A stretch of 9,898 bases of DNA, taken from Deltaproteobacteria bacterium (GTDB lineage Bacteria > Desulfobacterota > SM23-61). A program made the translations under genes and the position numbers. Shown piece after piece: positions 1 to 6,503 of the stretch (position 1 is the stretch's first letter; each line of letters begins with the position of its first letter). The stretch covers positions 1 through 9,898 of the forward strand of contig JACRCA010000397.1 in the NCBI GenBank assembly GCA_016234425.1, given 5' to 3'. The notes below the pieces were generated by a model. The model ran no database searches and was not told the origin of the DNA. It worked only from the letters and a program-made list of their open reading frames with translations.

Positions 1-130
1 CTGCCCTCCGTTCGTTGCTGTTACCGGAGTAACGGTCCGGAAGCTCAGCGGCTAAATATCGGGTGTGTTTCATGACGTTGTCCAAAGACAACTCTTTCAA
101 AATGGTCTCTCTCACTAACTGATCTTCCAT
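1..130 (-). CDS. N-terminal fragment of a probable M28-type metallopeptidase (runs off the left edge)
   Basis: An ATG at 130 opens a frame of 43 complete codons that continues beyond base 1. The translation starts MEDQLVRETI and contains DNVMKHTRYLAAELPDRYSG followed by NSNERRA. A helical start, then a 'leu-ala ... Pro-x-Arg-x-Ser-Gly ... Glu-Arg-x-Ala' segment, resembles the N-terminus of cytoplasmic M28-like peptidases, where the Ser-Gly turn precedes the first strand of the peptidase domain. The catalytic zinc ligands would lie outside the window, so the family call is provisional. A weak purine-rich site (AGAGAGGA, 141-148) precedes the start by 10 nt. The gene is co-directional with, and 76 bp downstream of, the racemase gene, so it is probably the sixth cistron of the left operon. 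There is no signal peptide in the visible part. Confidence 0.55.
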   Translation of the reverse strand, partial: MEDQLVRETILKELSLDNVMKHTRYLAAELPDRYSGNSNERRA

Positions 131-206
131 CGGCTTCTCATCCTCTCTCTATGGGTATTAGGATTTCAGAGGCCCTCTCAACTGGGTGTTGGGCCTAGGC
201 TAATCC

Positions 207-920
207 TTAAAAATCTCGCTTCTTGGGCGGTGGAATCGGGAAGGCCAGCTTGCTTTGCGAGAGTTTCAGATCTACCAGGGTTTCGATTAGCTTAACCGCA
301 GCGCCCGCTGGATCCACTACCGGCACACCGAGCTCCTGCTGCATCTTCTCTGCCAGGCCGACCATCCCGAAACATCCTGGGATGAGCACTTGGGCTCCAT
401 CTTCCTCTATAGCTTTTCGGCCGGCCTCTAGCATGGCCATCAAAGTGGCGTCCAGATCATCGTGAAGACTCAAGACGCGTGCTTCGATGCACCGGACCGA
501 CGCCAGCTTGGCAGATATGCCCAGCTTCATGGCCTCTATCCTGTGCCGGTCAGCTGCCGAACGGACCGTGCCGATGATCGAGAATCGGTGCCCCAGCCCA
601 GTGGCCAAAAGCATGGAAGCCTGGCCTGACCCCACAACAGGAATGCTGACGATCTCCCGGGCAGGATCGAGGTTAGCGTTTCCGAAGCAGGTGATGATAA
701 TGCCATCGAATCCTTTTTCCTCGGCCTCTTTCACCAGGCGCAGGGTGTTCAGGGAACCGATGTGTATGTCGAAATAGGATTCTATGGATTCAGCCCCTTG
801 CCTTATGGATACGATCTCCAGGTGGGTGTCGGGCTTGGCATAGGAGCGAAGAATTTTTTCCTCCCGCTCCAGCCAGGTTGCCGTCACGCCCGTGATGGCG
901 TGGATTACTCGAATTTTCAT
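207..920 (-). CDS. Asp/Glu/hydantoin racemase family protein
   Basis: This 237-residue protein has the usual length for the cofactor-independent Asp/Glu/hydantoin racemase superfamily (hydantoin, aspartate and glutamate racemases, maleate isomerase). The start, MKIRVIHAITG, is the expected first beta strand. The two catalytic-type cysteines are both present: Cys78 in IITCFGNANLDPARE and Cys183 in LIPGCFGMVGLA. The VVGSGQAS and IIGTV segments match substrate-loop and core-strand positions of the HyuE-like branch. These enzymes invert a chiral carbon by two-base proton transfer in the cytoplasm. Placement 52 bp downstream of the M19 gene, among three amide-bond hydrolases, suggests that it supplies the correct isomer of an amino acid, hydantoin or N-acyl derivative. 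Substrate cannot be read from the sequence. The ribosome binding site is weak (AGAGA next to the ATG), so translation may be coupled or modest. The family call is sound; the exact reaction is inferred. Confidence 0.88.
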   Translation of the reverse strand: MKIRVIHAITGVTATWLEREEKILRSYAKPDTHLEIVSIRQGAESIESYFDIHIGSLNTLRLVKEAEEKGFDGIIITCFGNANLDPAREIVSIPVVGSGQASMLLATGLGHRFSIIGTVRSAADRHRIEAMKLGISAKLASVRCIEARVLSLHDDLDATLMAMLEAGRKAIEEDGAQVLIPGCFGMVGLAEKMQQELGVPVVDPAGAAVKLIETLVDLKLSQSKLAFPIPPPKKRDF

Positions 921-972
921 TCTCTGCCCGCTTTATTCAGTAAGGAGAAAGTATGGAAAAGGTTGCGGATCG

Positions 973-2124
973 CTAACCGATCGTTTGCTGCAGAAGTCTT
1001 AAAACATTTCCTCCGATAATCTTTTTAATCTCATCATCCGCATAGCCTCGGGCTACTAAAGCCCGGGTGATATTGGGCCACTGACCGGGGTTCTCGATAA
1101 ACTCAATATGAGTAGCCGGCAATTCTTTGAGGGCCTTGGTCATATCCATGAAACCCCGGATGTATCGATGAAGCCCCACATGGTCGCCGAACATGGCATC
1201 GGTTCCGATAGCTACATGATCGATGCCTACCAGGTTTACGAAGTAATCCAGATGATCGAGGACATCAAATACGGTCTGAACTTCTTTATGACTGATCAGG
1301 TTGGGGACGGCAGCCACCCCGATCACACCGCCACGTTCGGCAATGATTTTCAGGAGGATGTCCGACCGGCCCCTGGGATTTTTGTGTAACCCCTGGGCAA
1401 AAGTATGCGTGCAGCAGCAAGGAGCCCCGGAAGCCTCGACAGCTTCTTTAGTGGCTAGGTCAGAGCTGTGGGAAAGATCGATCAGCATTCCCAGGCGATT
1501 CATCCTTTCGATGACTTTAAAACCAAAGCTGCTCAGCCCGCTATCGGTTCTTTCGGTGCACCCATCGGCAACCGTTGTCCGGGAATTATACGAAAGCCCC
1601 AAGCATCGGATCCCCAGGCCATAAAGCATGTCCAACCTGTCCAAGTCGTTATCAATCATCTGGGCATTCTCGATGTGTGGAATGATGGCCGTCTTGCCGC
1701 TTTTCTTGGCCTCCAGGATATCTTTCACAGAGTATCCCCTGATCACGGCAGCTTGATGATGATCCATATCCGCCTGCCGGATGCCTAGATCCCAAATCAG
1801 GTCATTCAACTGCCAAGGAGTTGGCGAAGAGCGTCTTCCCATGGATCCCCCAAAACCGCATAGACAGGCGGTCATTCCAGACCTCTTGATGCCTTCATAT
1901 CCCATGGCTGGTCTGCCGAACCTGGCCAATGTCTCAAAGTCTTTCAGGTCCTCAGGAAGCACCGTCAGATGATTGTGAAAATCGATGACGATGGATTCCT
2001 GATGGAGACGCGCCGCCCTTTCTTCATCTTTCGGAGAAAGTTCCACTACCCGTTCTTCGATTCTGCCCACCACTTTGCAGAGTGGCACGGGAATAACATT
2101 TTCTTGCAAATATTCATAGGACAT
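973..2124 (-). CDS. M19 (renal/membrane dipeptidase) family metallohydrolase with HxH first motif
   Basis: The protein has 383 residues from the ATG at 2124. A longer frame begins at a GTG at 2142, but that stretch encodes the AAAGGAGG ribosome binding site (2131-2138) six nt before the ATG, so the internal ATG is preferred. M19 features in order: VIDFHNHL (His50, His52), PHIEN (Glu152, bridging ligand position), LIDLSHSS (His219), CTHTF (His240), NPRGRSD (Arg251, Asp255), VAIGTD (Asp309, general acid/base position), and the C-terminal ARGY...IIGGNVLRLL segment typical of the family. M19 enzymes are binuclear zinc TIM-barrel hydrolases of dipeptides and related amides. The canonical first motif is HxD; here the Asp metal ligand is His52, as in most other amidohydrolases, which may change metal binding or substrate. 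Three consecutive cysteines (236-238) precede the THTF motif. There is no signal peptide, so it is probably cytoplasmic, acting with the neighbouring hydrolases. Exact substrate unknown. Confidence 0.9.
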   Translation of the reverse strand: MSYEYLQENVIPVPLCKVVGRIEERVVELSPKDEERAARLHQESIVIDFHNHLTVLPEDLKDFETLARFGRPAMGYEGIKRSGMTACLCGFGGSMGRRSSPTPWQLNDLIWDLGIRQADMDHHQAAVIRGYSVKDILEAKKSGKTAIIPHIENAQMIDNDLDRLDMLYGLGIRCLGLSYNSRTTVADGCTERTDSGLSSFGFKVIERMNRLGMLIDLSHSSDLATKEAVEASGAPCCCTHTFAQGLHKNPRGRSDILLKIIAERGGVIGVAAVPNLISHKEVQTVFDVLDHLDYFVNLVGIDHVAIGTDAMFGDHVGLHRYIRGFMDMTKALKELPATHIEFIENPGQWPNITRALVARGYADDEIKKIIGGNVLRLLQQTIG

Positions 2125-2130
2125 GATCTT

Positions 2131-2138
2131 CCTCCTTT
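2131..2138 (-). promoter_or_regulatory. Ribosome binding site that fixes the M19 start
   Basis: The minus strand reads AAAGGAGG here, a near-perfect anti-16S match, with a 6-nt spacer to the ATG at 2124. It lies inside the upstream GTG extension of the frame, which argues against that longer start. Confidence 0.8.
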
Positions 2139-2157
2139 CCACGGATGGTAAGGAGTT

Positions 2158-2952
2158 TTAAGCACTTTTCGGCAGGAAGGTCCGACCCGCCAGAGCTCCC
2201 CCATCCACCTTTATGGTCTCCCCGGTGATGTATTCTGAACCCTCCTCGGCCAGGAACAAAACCACCCTGGCCACCTCTTCCGGATGGCCGAACCGATTCA
2301 GCGGGATCCCCTTAAGAAAGGCTTCCATGTACTCCCGCCTAGCAGGAGATATGGGCCCTTCGTGGGATACCTGAATGAAGCCCGGGGCCACGGAGTTGAC
2401 CGTAATACTATGAGGAGCTAACTCTAAAGCGAGTACCCGAGTCAACATGGCCAAGGCTGCTTTTGAACAGCAATAATGTGCGGCACCAACCCGCGCCGAT
2501 TCAGCAGAGCCGGAGGTAATGTTTACGATGCGACCGGGCACTCCATCGCGGATCATGATCCGACTGACTTCGCGGCTTATCAGAAAGGCTCCTTTGACAT
2601 TAACCCGGAAGAGAAGATCCCACATCTCATCGGGCATTTCGATTACCGGGACATTGCTGCCAGGGCCTCGCGGCACCAAGGCGGCGTTGTTGACCAAGAC
2701 ATGAATTTTCCCATACTGCTGCCGCACTTGATTTACAATTGCACAAACGGACAAGGCGTCTCCCACATCCAGGGCCCATGCCCCGGCTTCTCCTCCCTTA
2801 GCCTGAATCTGCTTGGCCGTCTCTTCGGCAGAAAAAGCGGCGAGGTCTGTTACGGCCACGATAGCCCCTTCTGTCCCAAAGGCCTTAGCAATGGCCGCGC
2901 CGATGTTCCTTCCAGCGCCCGTAATCAAAGCCACTTTTCCTTGAAACCGCAA
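2158..2952 (-). CDS. Short-chain dehydrogenase/reductase (classical SDR), TTG start
   Basis: Read from the TTG at 2952 the protein has 264 residues, normal for a classical SDR. The frame stays open upstream to 3123, but that part lies within the M20 gene and has no SDR similarity. The TTG is preceded by AAAGGAGGG (2957-2965) at ideal spacing and immediately opens the RFQGKVALITGAG start. Motifs: cofactor loop TGAGRNIG (11-18, with Asn16 where Gly is usual), Asp36 at the end of the second strand (favouring NAD(H) over NADP(H)), LDV (Asp63), NNA (88-90), Asn118, catalytic Ser147, Tyr160 and Lys164 in YCCSK, the NSVAPG loop, and the C-terminal ITGETIKVDGG segment. It should oxidise or reduce a hydroxyl/carbonyl group in the cytoplasm. 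It sits 37 bp downstream of the M20 gene and 33 bp upstream of the M19 gene, so it is part of the same operon. It is the only redox enzyme visible in the locus. Substrate unknown. Confidence 0.92.
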   Translation of the reverse strand: MRFQGKVALITGAGRNIGAAIAKAFGTEGAIVAVTDLAAFSAEETAKQIQAKGGEAGAWALDVGDALSVCAIVNQVRQQYGKIHVLVNNAALVPRGPGSNVPVIEMPDEMWDLLFRVNVKGAFLISREVSRIMIRDGVPGRIVNITSGSAESARVGAAHYCCSKAALAMLTRVLALELAPHSITVNSVAPGFIQVSHEGPISPARREYMEAFLKGIPLNRFGHPEEVARVVLFLAEEGSEYITGETIKVDGGALAGRTFLPKSA

Positions 2953-2956
2953 GCGA

Positions 2957-2965
2957 CCCTCCTTT
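2957..2965 (-). promoter_or_regulatory. Ribosome binding site supporting the SDR TTG start
   Basis: The minus strand reads AAAGGAGGG; the AGGAGG core is 5 nt from the TTG at 2952. It lies in the short gap after the M20 stop codon, as expected for a real cistron start. Confidence 0.82.
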
Positions 2966-2989
2966 CTGTCTTTAGGCAGTCTCGATCGT

Positions 2990-4435
2990 TCATAAAGGTT
3001 GGAGGTAAAATTTTTCCATAGCTCCCCGGTATCTCTCCATAAGCCTGGAATACACCTGCAACGGCGGGTGAGCGCCTTCTGGAAGAAATGTCTTATAAGG
3101 CCGTTTTCTAGCCAGTTCTTCAAACTCAGCCCTTATTTTCGCCAGCCCTTCCGGGGTCGTCAGGAGGTCAAAAGCTGAAAAGGCTGCGACTTTGGCGCCG
3201 GCGGTGATTCCCTTGTGGGCGATGGAGGTAACCCCTGTTGAAACCACTGTCCAGTGATGGGAGGGAGAGCCGGGAACACGAACCGGAAAACGCATGCTGA
3301 CAGTGGGAGCTACCAGGGTTACGTCTCCCACATCGCTGGAGCCACCCCTTAAGGGTTCCGTATCTGGAGAGGTCAACTGCATGGGATAGTCCATTCCCTC
3401 GACAGGAAAGCCCGCCTCCTTTTGCAAAGCCTTAGCGTAGGCCTCTTCTTCCTCGGTGTACTCGACCTTTCCTACAGCCTGGATGTTGTTGAAAACCAGT
3501 TCCGCTAGAGCCTTGTTGCCAAACCGCTGATGCACGGCCGCTATAACCTTTAGTTCGTATGTGGTTTGGGTCATCAGGGCCGCTCCTTGAGCACAATCCA
3601 GAACCCATCTAAAATTGCTCTCTACATTCTCGTCTAAATCCCGTACGTAGTACCAGGTGCTAGCCCGGTCGGGAATTACGTTGGGCGTTTCACCCCCTTC
3701 GGTGGTTACCCAATGAGTTCTCTGCGTGACCGGAAGATGCTCCCGCATCCTTTCTGTTCCGGCATGCATGAGCTCGACGGCATCGACAGCGCTCCTTCCC
3801 ATCCACGGAAATGACCCTGCATGAGAGGTCTTTCCCTGGAAGGCCACTATGAAAGAATACATGGCCGTGCCTTCCATCCCGTAAGCTACCTTGAACGTGC
3901 TGTCGCCGTGGCAGTCCAGCACCACATCCACATCTTTAAACAGGCCAGCTCGCACCATGTAAGGACGGCTGGCCAGAAGCTCCTCGGCCGGTGAACCAAA
4001 AACCTTTAGAGTCCCGTTCAATCCTTTCTCTTGCATGATTTCTTTAAGGGAAATGACCGCCAGAGCTTGCATAGTACACATGGTGTTGTGGCTGCATCCA
4101 TGGCCTGGTGCGCCCGGGACTACGGGCTCTTTTATGGGCGAGCCACCCTTCTGCGAGAGCATGGGCAAGGCATCGTACTCCCCTAAAAAACCGATGACCG
4201 GCTTACCAGTTCCTTGGCTCCAGGTGGCCCCGAAAGCAGTGGGCATCCAGGCCACCCCCCGTTCCACCTTGAACCCCGCTTCCTCCAAGGTATTAGCCAG
4301 GAGGGTGGAGGATTTAACTTCCTCAAATCCCAGTTCAGCATAACTCCATATGGCATGCGAAATCTTCCAGAACCTCTCCTGCCGTGCTTCTACAGCTTTG
4401 GCAATTTTAAGCTTTTCAGAATTCATAGTGGCCAT
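2990..4435 (-). CDS. M20 family metal-dependent amidase, AbgB-like
   Basis: The 481-residue length from the ATG at 4435 matches E. coli AbgB, the large subunit of p-aminobenzoyl-glutamate hydrolase. That ATG follows GGAGGAG (4439-4445). An ATG at 4459 behind GAGGG would add eight residues and cannot be excluded. Visible M20D features: LHxxP-like helix in altered form (HAIWSYAELGFEE), VIGFLGEYDALP, PGHGCSHN with metal ligands Cys114 and His116, PAEE (Glu151/152), DCHGD (His176), the dimerisation-domain insertion starting near YSFIVAFQGKTSHAG (His205), GETPNVIPDRAS, SSDVGDVTLVAPTV, and HHW near 393-395. These enzymes cleave an amide bond of an N-acyl or N-aryl amino acid in the cytoplasm. No AbgA-like partner is seen, so it may act as a homo-oligomer. 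AbgB-type family membership is firm; p-aminobenzoyl-glutamate as the substrate is not implied, since family members use many amides. Confidence 0.92.
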   Translation of the reverse strand: MATMNSEKLKIAKAVEARQERFWKISHAIWSYAELGFEEVKSSTLLANTLEEAGFKVERGVAWMPTAFGATWSQGTGKPVIGFLGEYDALPMLSQKGGSPIKEPVVPGAPGHGCSHNTMCTMQALAVISLKEIMQEKGLNGTLKVFGSPAEELLASRPYMVRAGLFKDVDVVLDCHGDSTFKVAYGMEGTAMYSFIVAFQGKTSHAGSFPWMGRSAVDAVELMHAGTERMREHLPVTQRTHWVTTEGGETPNVIPDRASTWYYVRDLDENVESNFRWVLDCAQGAALMTQTTYELKVIAAVHQRFGNKALAELVFNNIQAVGKVEYTEEEEAYAKALQKEAGFPVEGMDYPMQLTSPDTEPLRGGSSDVGDVTLVAPTVSMRFPVRVPGSPSHHWTVVSTGVTSIAHKGITAGAKVAAFSAFDLLTTPEGLAKIRAEFEELARKRPYKTFLPEGAHPPLQVYSRLMERYRGAMEKFYLQPL

Positions 4436-4507
4436 AAACTCCTCCAAAGCATCGAACATCTGCCCTCAAAAAATTTTTCCCACTTTTGCCCCAACCTTTC
4501 CTTACGT

Positions 4508-6127
4508 CTATCCCTGGGCCTTTCTTTGATATCTGATCTTCCCATCCACCATAGTCAGGTCCCCGCGAAGGTCCTTTATCTCTTCGGGATCAACTTTAAG
4601 GATGTCGCCAGAGAGTACCACCAGGTCCGCCAGCTTTCCCACCTCGATGGATCCTTTGATATCCTCCTCGAAACTGCCGTGTGCCCCGGCCAGCGTGTAG
4701 GCCCGGATGGCCTCGCGCACCGTCACCTTCTGCGCCGGCCCGATGTCCTGGCCCGACTCGGTCTTTCTGGTAACCGCTGCAAATATAGCTGGCAGAGGGT
4801 TACATGGGACTACCGGCAAGTCCGAGTGGAAGGCCACTATGATCCCCCGATCCAGCAACCGCCGGGCAGGCACAGCCCAATCCAGCCACTCAGGATGATA
4901 CTTCTGGATGTAGCCGTCCCCGACCCAGTACAGGAAAGCCGGTCCTATGACAGGAATGACCCCCAGATCGCGGATACGATCTGCTAAGCTGTCGTCGCAG
5001 AAGGTGCAGTGCTCGATCCGGAAGCGGTGATTATCTCTGGGGATCTTTCGCAACGCCCGTTCGTAACTCCTAAGGGTCATCTCGATGGCCTTGGTGCCCA
5101 CTGCGTGGACACACACCTGGTATCCGGCTTCGTGGCCCTGAAAAACTAAGCGGTCAAGTTCCTCCTGGGTCATGTGTAGAATTCCGGTATAATGGTTGCT
5201 TCCTGGATAGGGAGTCCACATGGCCGCTGAGCCTCCGCTTCCGCTTCCATCCATCTGCGCTTTGAAGCATCCAAGGCGCATCCACGGGCTTCCGTAACCT
5301 GTGAGCAGCCCTGTCTTCACGTAATCCGTTCCCAGGGTGACCGGGCCACTGTTTCGCACCGCGTAGTAAACCCTGAATTGGATCTGGTGCCCGGCGATCT
5401 TCTTCTGGAAGAGCCTGATCTCATTCACATCTCGCCCACTCATGTCAGCGGTGCTTGTGATGCCGTACTGCATGAACTCCTGGTTCACTGCATCCATCCC
5501 CTTGTCCAGGAGATCAACCGAGGGCGCAGTTTTGACCCTTAAGGGGATGTGGGAGTGCTCCAGAAGAAGGCCGGTGGGCTCCCCTTTGGAATCGCGCTCG
5601 ATCATGCCTCCATGAGGGTCGGGTGTATTGCGGTCGATGCCCTCTGCGGCCAATAGCTTGCTGTTCACCACAGACATGTGGCCGCAGGTCCGGGTGAGGA
5701 ATACCAGGTGATCAGGGGCCACCTCGTCCAGGTCCCACCGTGTGGGCCGTCGGCGATCCGGATACTTGGTCTCGTCCCATCCCCGGCCCACAATCCACTG
5801 GCCTTTTGGGGTCTTGGCGGCCCACGCTGCCACCACTTTCTTGATATCTTCCACAGACCGTACTTCCGGGTATCCAACGTAGGCCCGGAGTTTGGCGGTG
5901 CCCGCGTACCCAAAGTGGCAGTGGGCGTCATTGAATCCCGGCAGAAGGCTCCTTCCCGCCAAATCGATGACCTTATCCTCCACGCCGATTCTTTTGCGGG
6001 CCTCTTCGGTAGTGCCTACAAAGGAGATTCTGTTCCCACAGACCGCCACGGCCTGGCATTCTTGGTCATTCGGATCCACCGTCAGGACGCTCCCATTGAG
6101 AAAGATGGTCTCTGGAGATTGTTGCAT
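4508..6127 (-). CDS. Amidohydrolase family 3 (YtcJ-type) metal-dependent hydrolase
   Basis: This 539-residue protein is the first cistron of the left operon. Its ATG is preceded by AAAGGAAAG (6135-6143) with a 7-nt spacer. The N-terminal beta-sandwich (ILxNGxVLTVDP-like, 8-20) and the C-terminal part of the same domain (GKLADLVVLSGDIL and DLTMVDGKI) flank a TIM barrel. Metal-site features: DAHCHF (His69, His71), a likely carboxylated lysine Lys289 in CFKAQMDGSGSGG, VCVHAVG (His341), IEHC (His373), and AFHSDLP (Asp436). These match amidohydrolase_3 proteins such as YtcJ and the N-substituted formamide deformylases, which hydrolyse C-N bonds of amides, formamides or cyclic imides. There is no signal peptide, so it is cytoplasmic. 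As the promoter-proximal gene next to a TRAP operon it may carry out the first attack on the imported compound. Family certain; substrate unknown. Other members act on D-acyl-amino acids, but no D-aminoacylase-specific signature is evident. Confidence 0.92.
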   Translation of the reverse strand: MQQSPETIFLNGSVLTVDPNDQECQAVAVCGNRISFVGTTEEARKRIGVEDKVIDLAGRSLLPGFNDAHCHFGYAGTAKLRAYVGYPEVRSVEDIKKVVAAWAAKTPKGQWIVGRGWDETKYPDRRRPTRWDLDEVAPDHLVFLTRTCGHMSVVNSKLLAAEGIDRNTPDPHGGMIERDSKGEPTGLLLEHSHIPLRVKTAPSVDLLDKGMDAVNQEFMQYGITSTADMSGRDVNEIRLFQKKIAGHQIQFRVYYAVRNSGPVTLGTDYVKTGLLTGYGSPWMRLGCFKAQMDGSGSGGSAAMWTPYPGSNHYTGILHMTQEELDRLVFQGHEAGYQVCVHAVGTKAIEMTLRSYERALRKIPRDNHRFRIEHCTFCDDSLADRIRDLGVIPVIGPAFLYWVGDGYIQKYHPEWLDWAVPARRLLDRGIIVAFHSDLPVVPCNPLPAIFAAVTRKTESGQDIGPAQKVTVREAIRAYTLAGAHGSFEEDIKGSIEVGKLADLVVLSGDILKVDPEEIKDLRGDLTMVDGKIRYQRKAQG

Positions 6128-6345
6128 AGGGTAACTTTCCTTTCTTCCCAGCGATCGAAAGGATGTTTCATTTCTTAAAAAAAGTGACAGATAAATTAGG
6201 CCAGCGGTTCAAGGCTATCCTATTTTTAAAAGGGTGTAAATAACCTTTTTCATCCCCGCCTGAGGGTCTCCTGAGTATGGGGCATTGTGTCAAGGTTGAT
6301 TCCCCCTTTTGTCTGATCTATGGATCGTAAATCCCCACCAGGACA

Positions 6346-6367
6346 AATTTCCCTTGACATGGAAATT
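6346..6367. promoter_or_regulatory. Candidate operator: inverted repeat around the -35 box
   Basis: AATTTCC (6346-6352) and GGAAATT (6361-6367) form a perfect 7-bp inverted repeat with an 8-bp centre, CTTGACAT, that contains the whole -35 hexamer of the rightward promoter. A dimeric repressor bound here would block RNA polymerase. The half-site ATTTCC/GGAAAT resembles those of IclR-type regulators, but the orientation and spacing differ, so no regulator family is assigned. No regulator gene is present in the window. Confidence 0.4.
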
Positions 6368-6382
6368 GCGCTTCTTTATATT
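6354..6382 (+). promoter_or_regulatory. Sigma70-type promoter for the TRAP operon
   Basis: A perfect TTGACA (6354-6359) is followed after exactly 17 bp by TATATT (6377-6382), one mismatch from the -10 consensus. Transcription would begin near 6389, leaving a leader of about 115 nt before the binding-protein start codon. Orientation and position are right for the rightward operon. Confidence 0.72.
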
Positions 6383-6503
6383 GAACTTTAACAATTAACA
6401 CTCAACCAGGTGATAGGAAAATGTAGAGGGACGCTGGAGAAGAACCAATATCAGGAAACGGGAAGACCTATGAAGCTGAACTTAAGATGGAAGGAGGAGA
6501 GCC

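Larger units (their letters stand above)
6128..6503. other. Divergent intergenic regulatory region
   Basis: This 376-bp stretch separates the two operons and contains no convincing gene. A short open frame overlapping the start of the binding-protein gene (6410-6607) has no ribosome binding site and no recognisable product. The rightward promoter lies at 6354-6382. No good promoter could be picked for the leftward operon: a TTGACA on the minus strand (6293-6288) has no matching -10 element at 15-19 bp. The part next to the leftward gene is AT-rich (6170-6250) and may hold a weak or activator-dependent promoter. An AAAAGG/CCTTTT stem (6228-6233, 6244-6249) followed by one more T is too weak to call a terminator. 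The rightward 5' leader is about 115 nt and matches no riboswitch that I recognise. Confidence 0.7.

Noticed and set aside
952..975. Plus-strand ATG with a good GGAG site at 944-947
   Set aside because: The frame closes after seven codons (MEKVADR) and overlaps the end of the M19 gene; nothing suggests it is used.
2476..3021. 181-codon open frame on the plus strand opposite the SDR
   Set aside because: It is the mirror of SDR coding sequence, with irregular composition and no family features.
4214..4987. 257-codon open frame on the plus strand across the M20 and amidohydrolase genes
   Set aside because: It lies antisense to two well-supported genes, spans their intergenic gap, has no ribosome binding site and its product has no recognisable domain.
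6228..6249. AAAAGG...CCTTTTT stem as an intrinsic terminator
   Set aside because: Only six mostly A-T pairs with a 10-nt loop, and it lies between divergent operons where no transcript needs to end.
6259..6275. Direct repeat CCTGAG, 11 bp apart
   Set aside because: Only six bases repeated twice; it is expected by chance in a region of this size.
6288..6293. TTGACA on the minus strand as the leftward promoter's -35 box
   Set aside because: At 15-19 bp downstream there is no sequence resembling TATAAT; the 17-bp position reads GAGACC.
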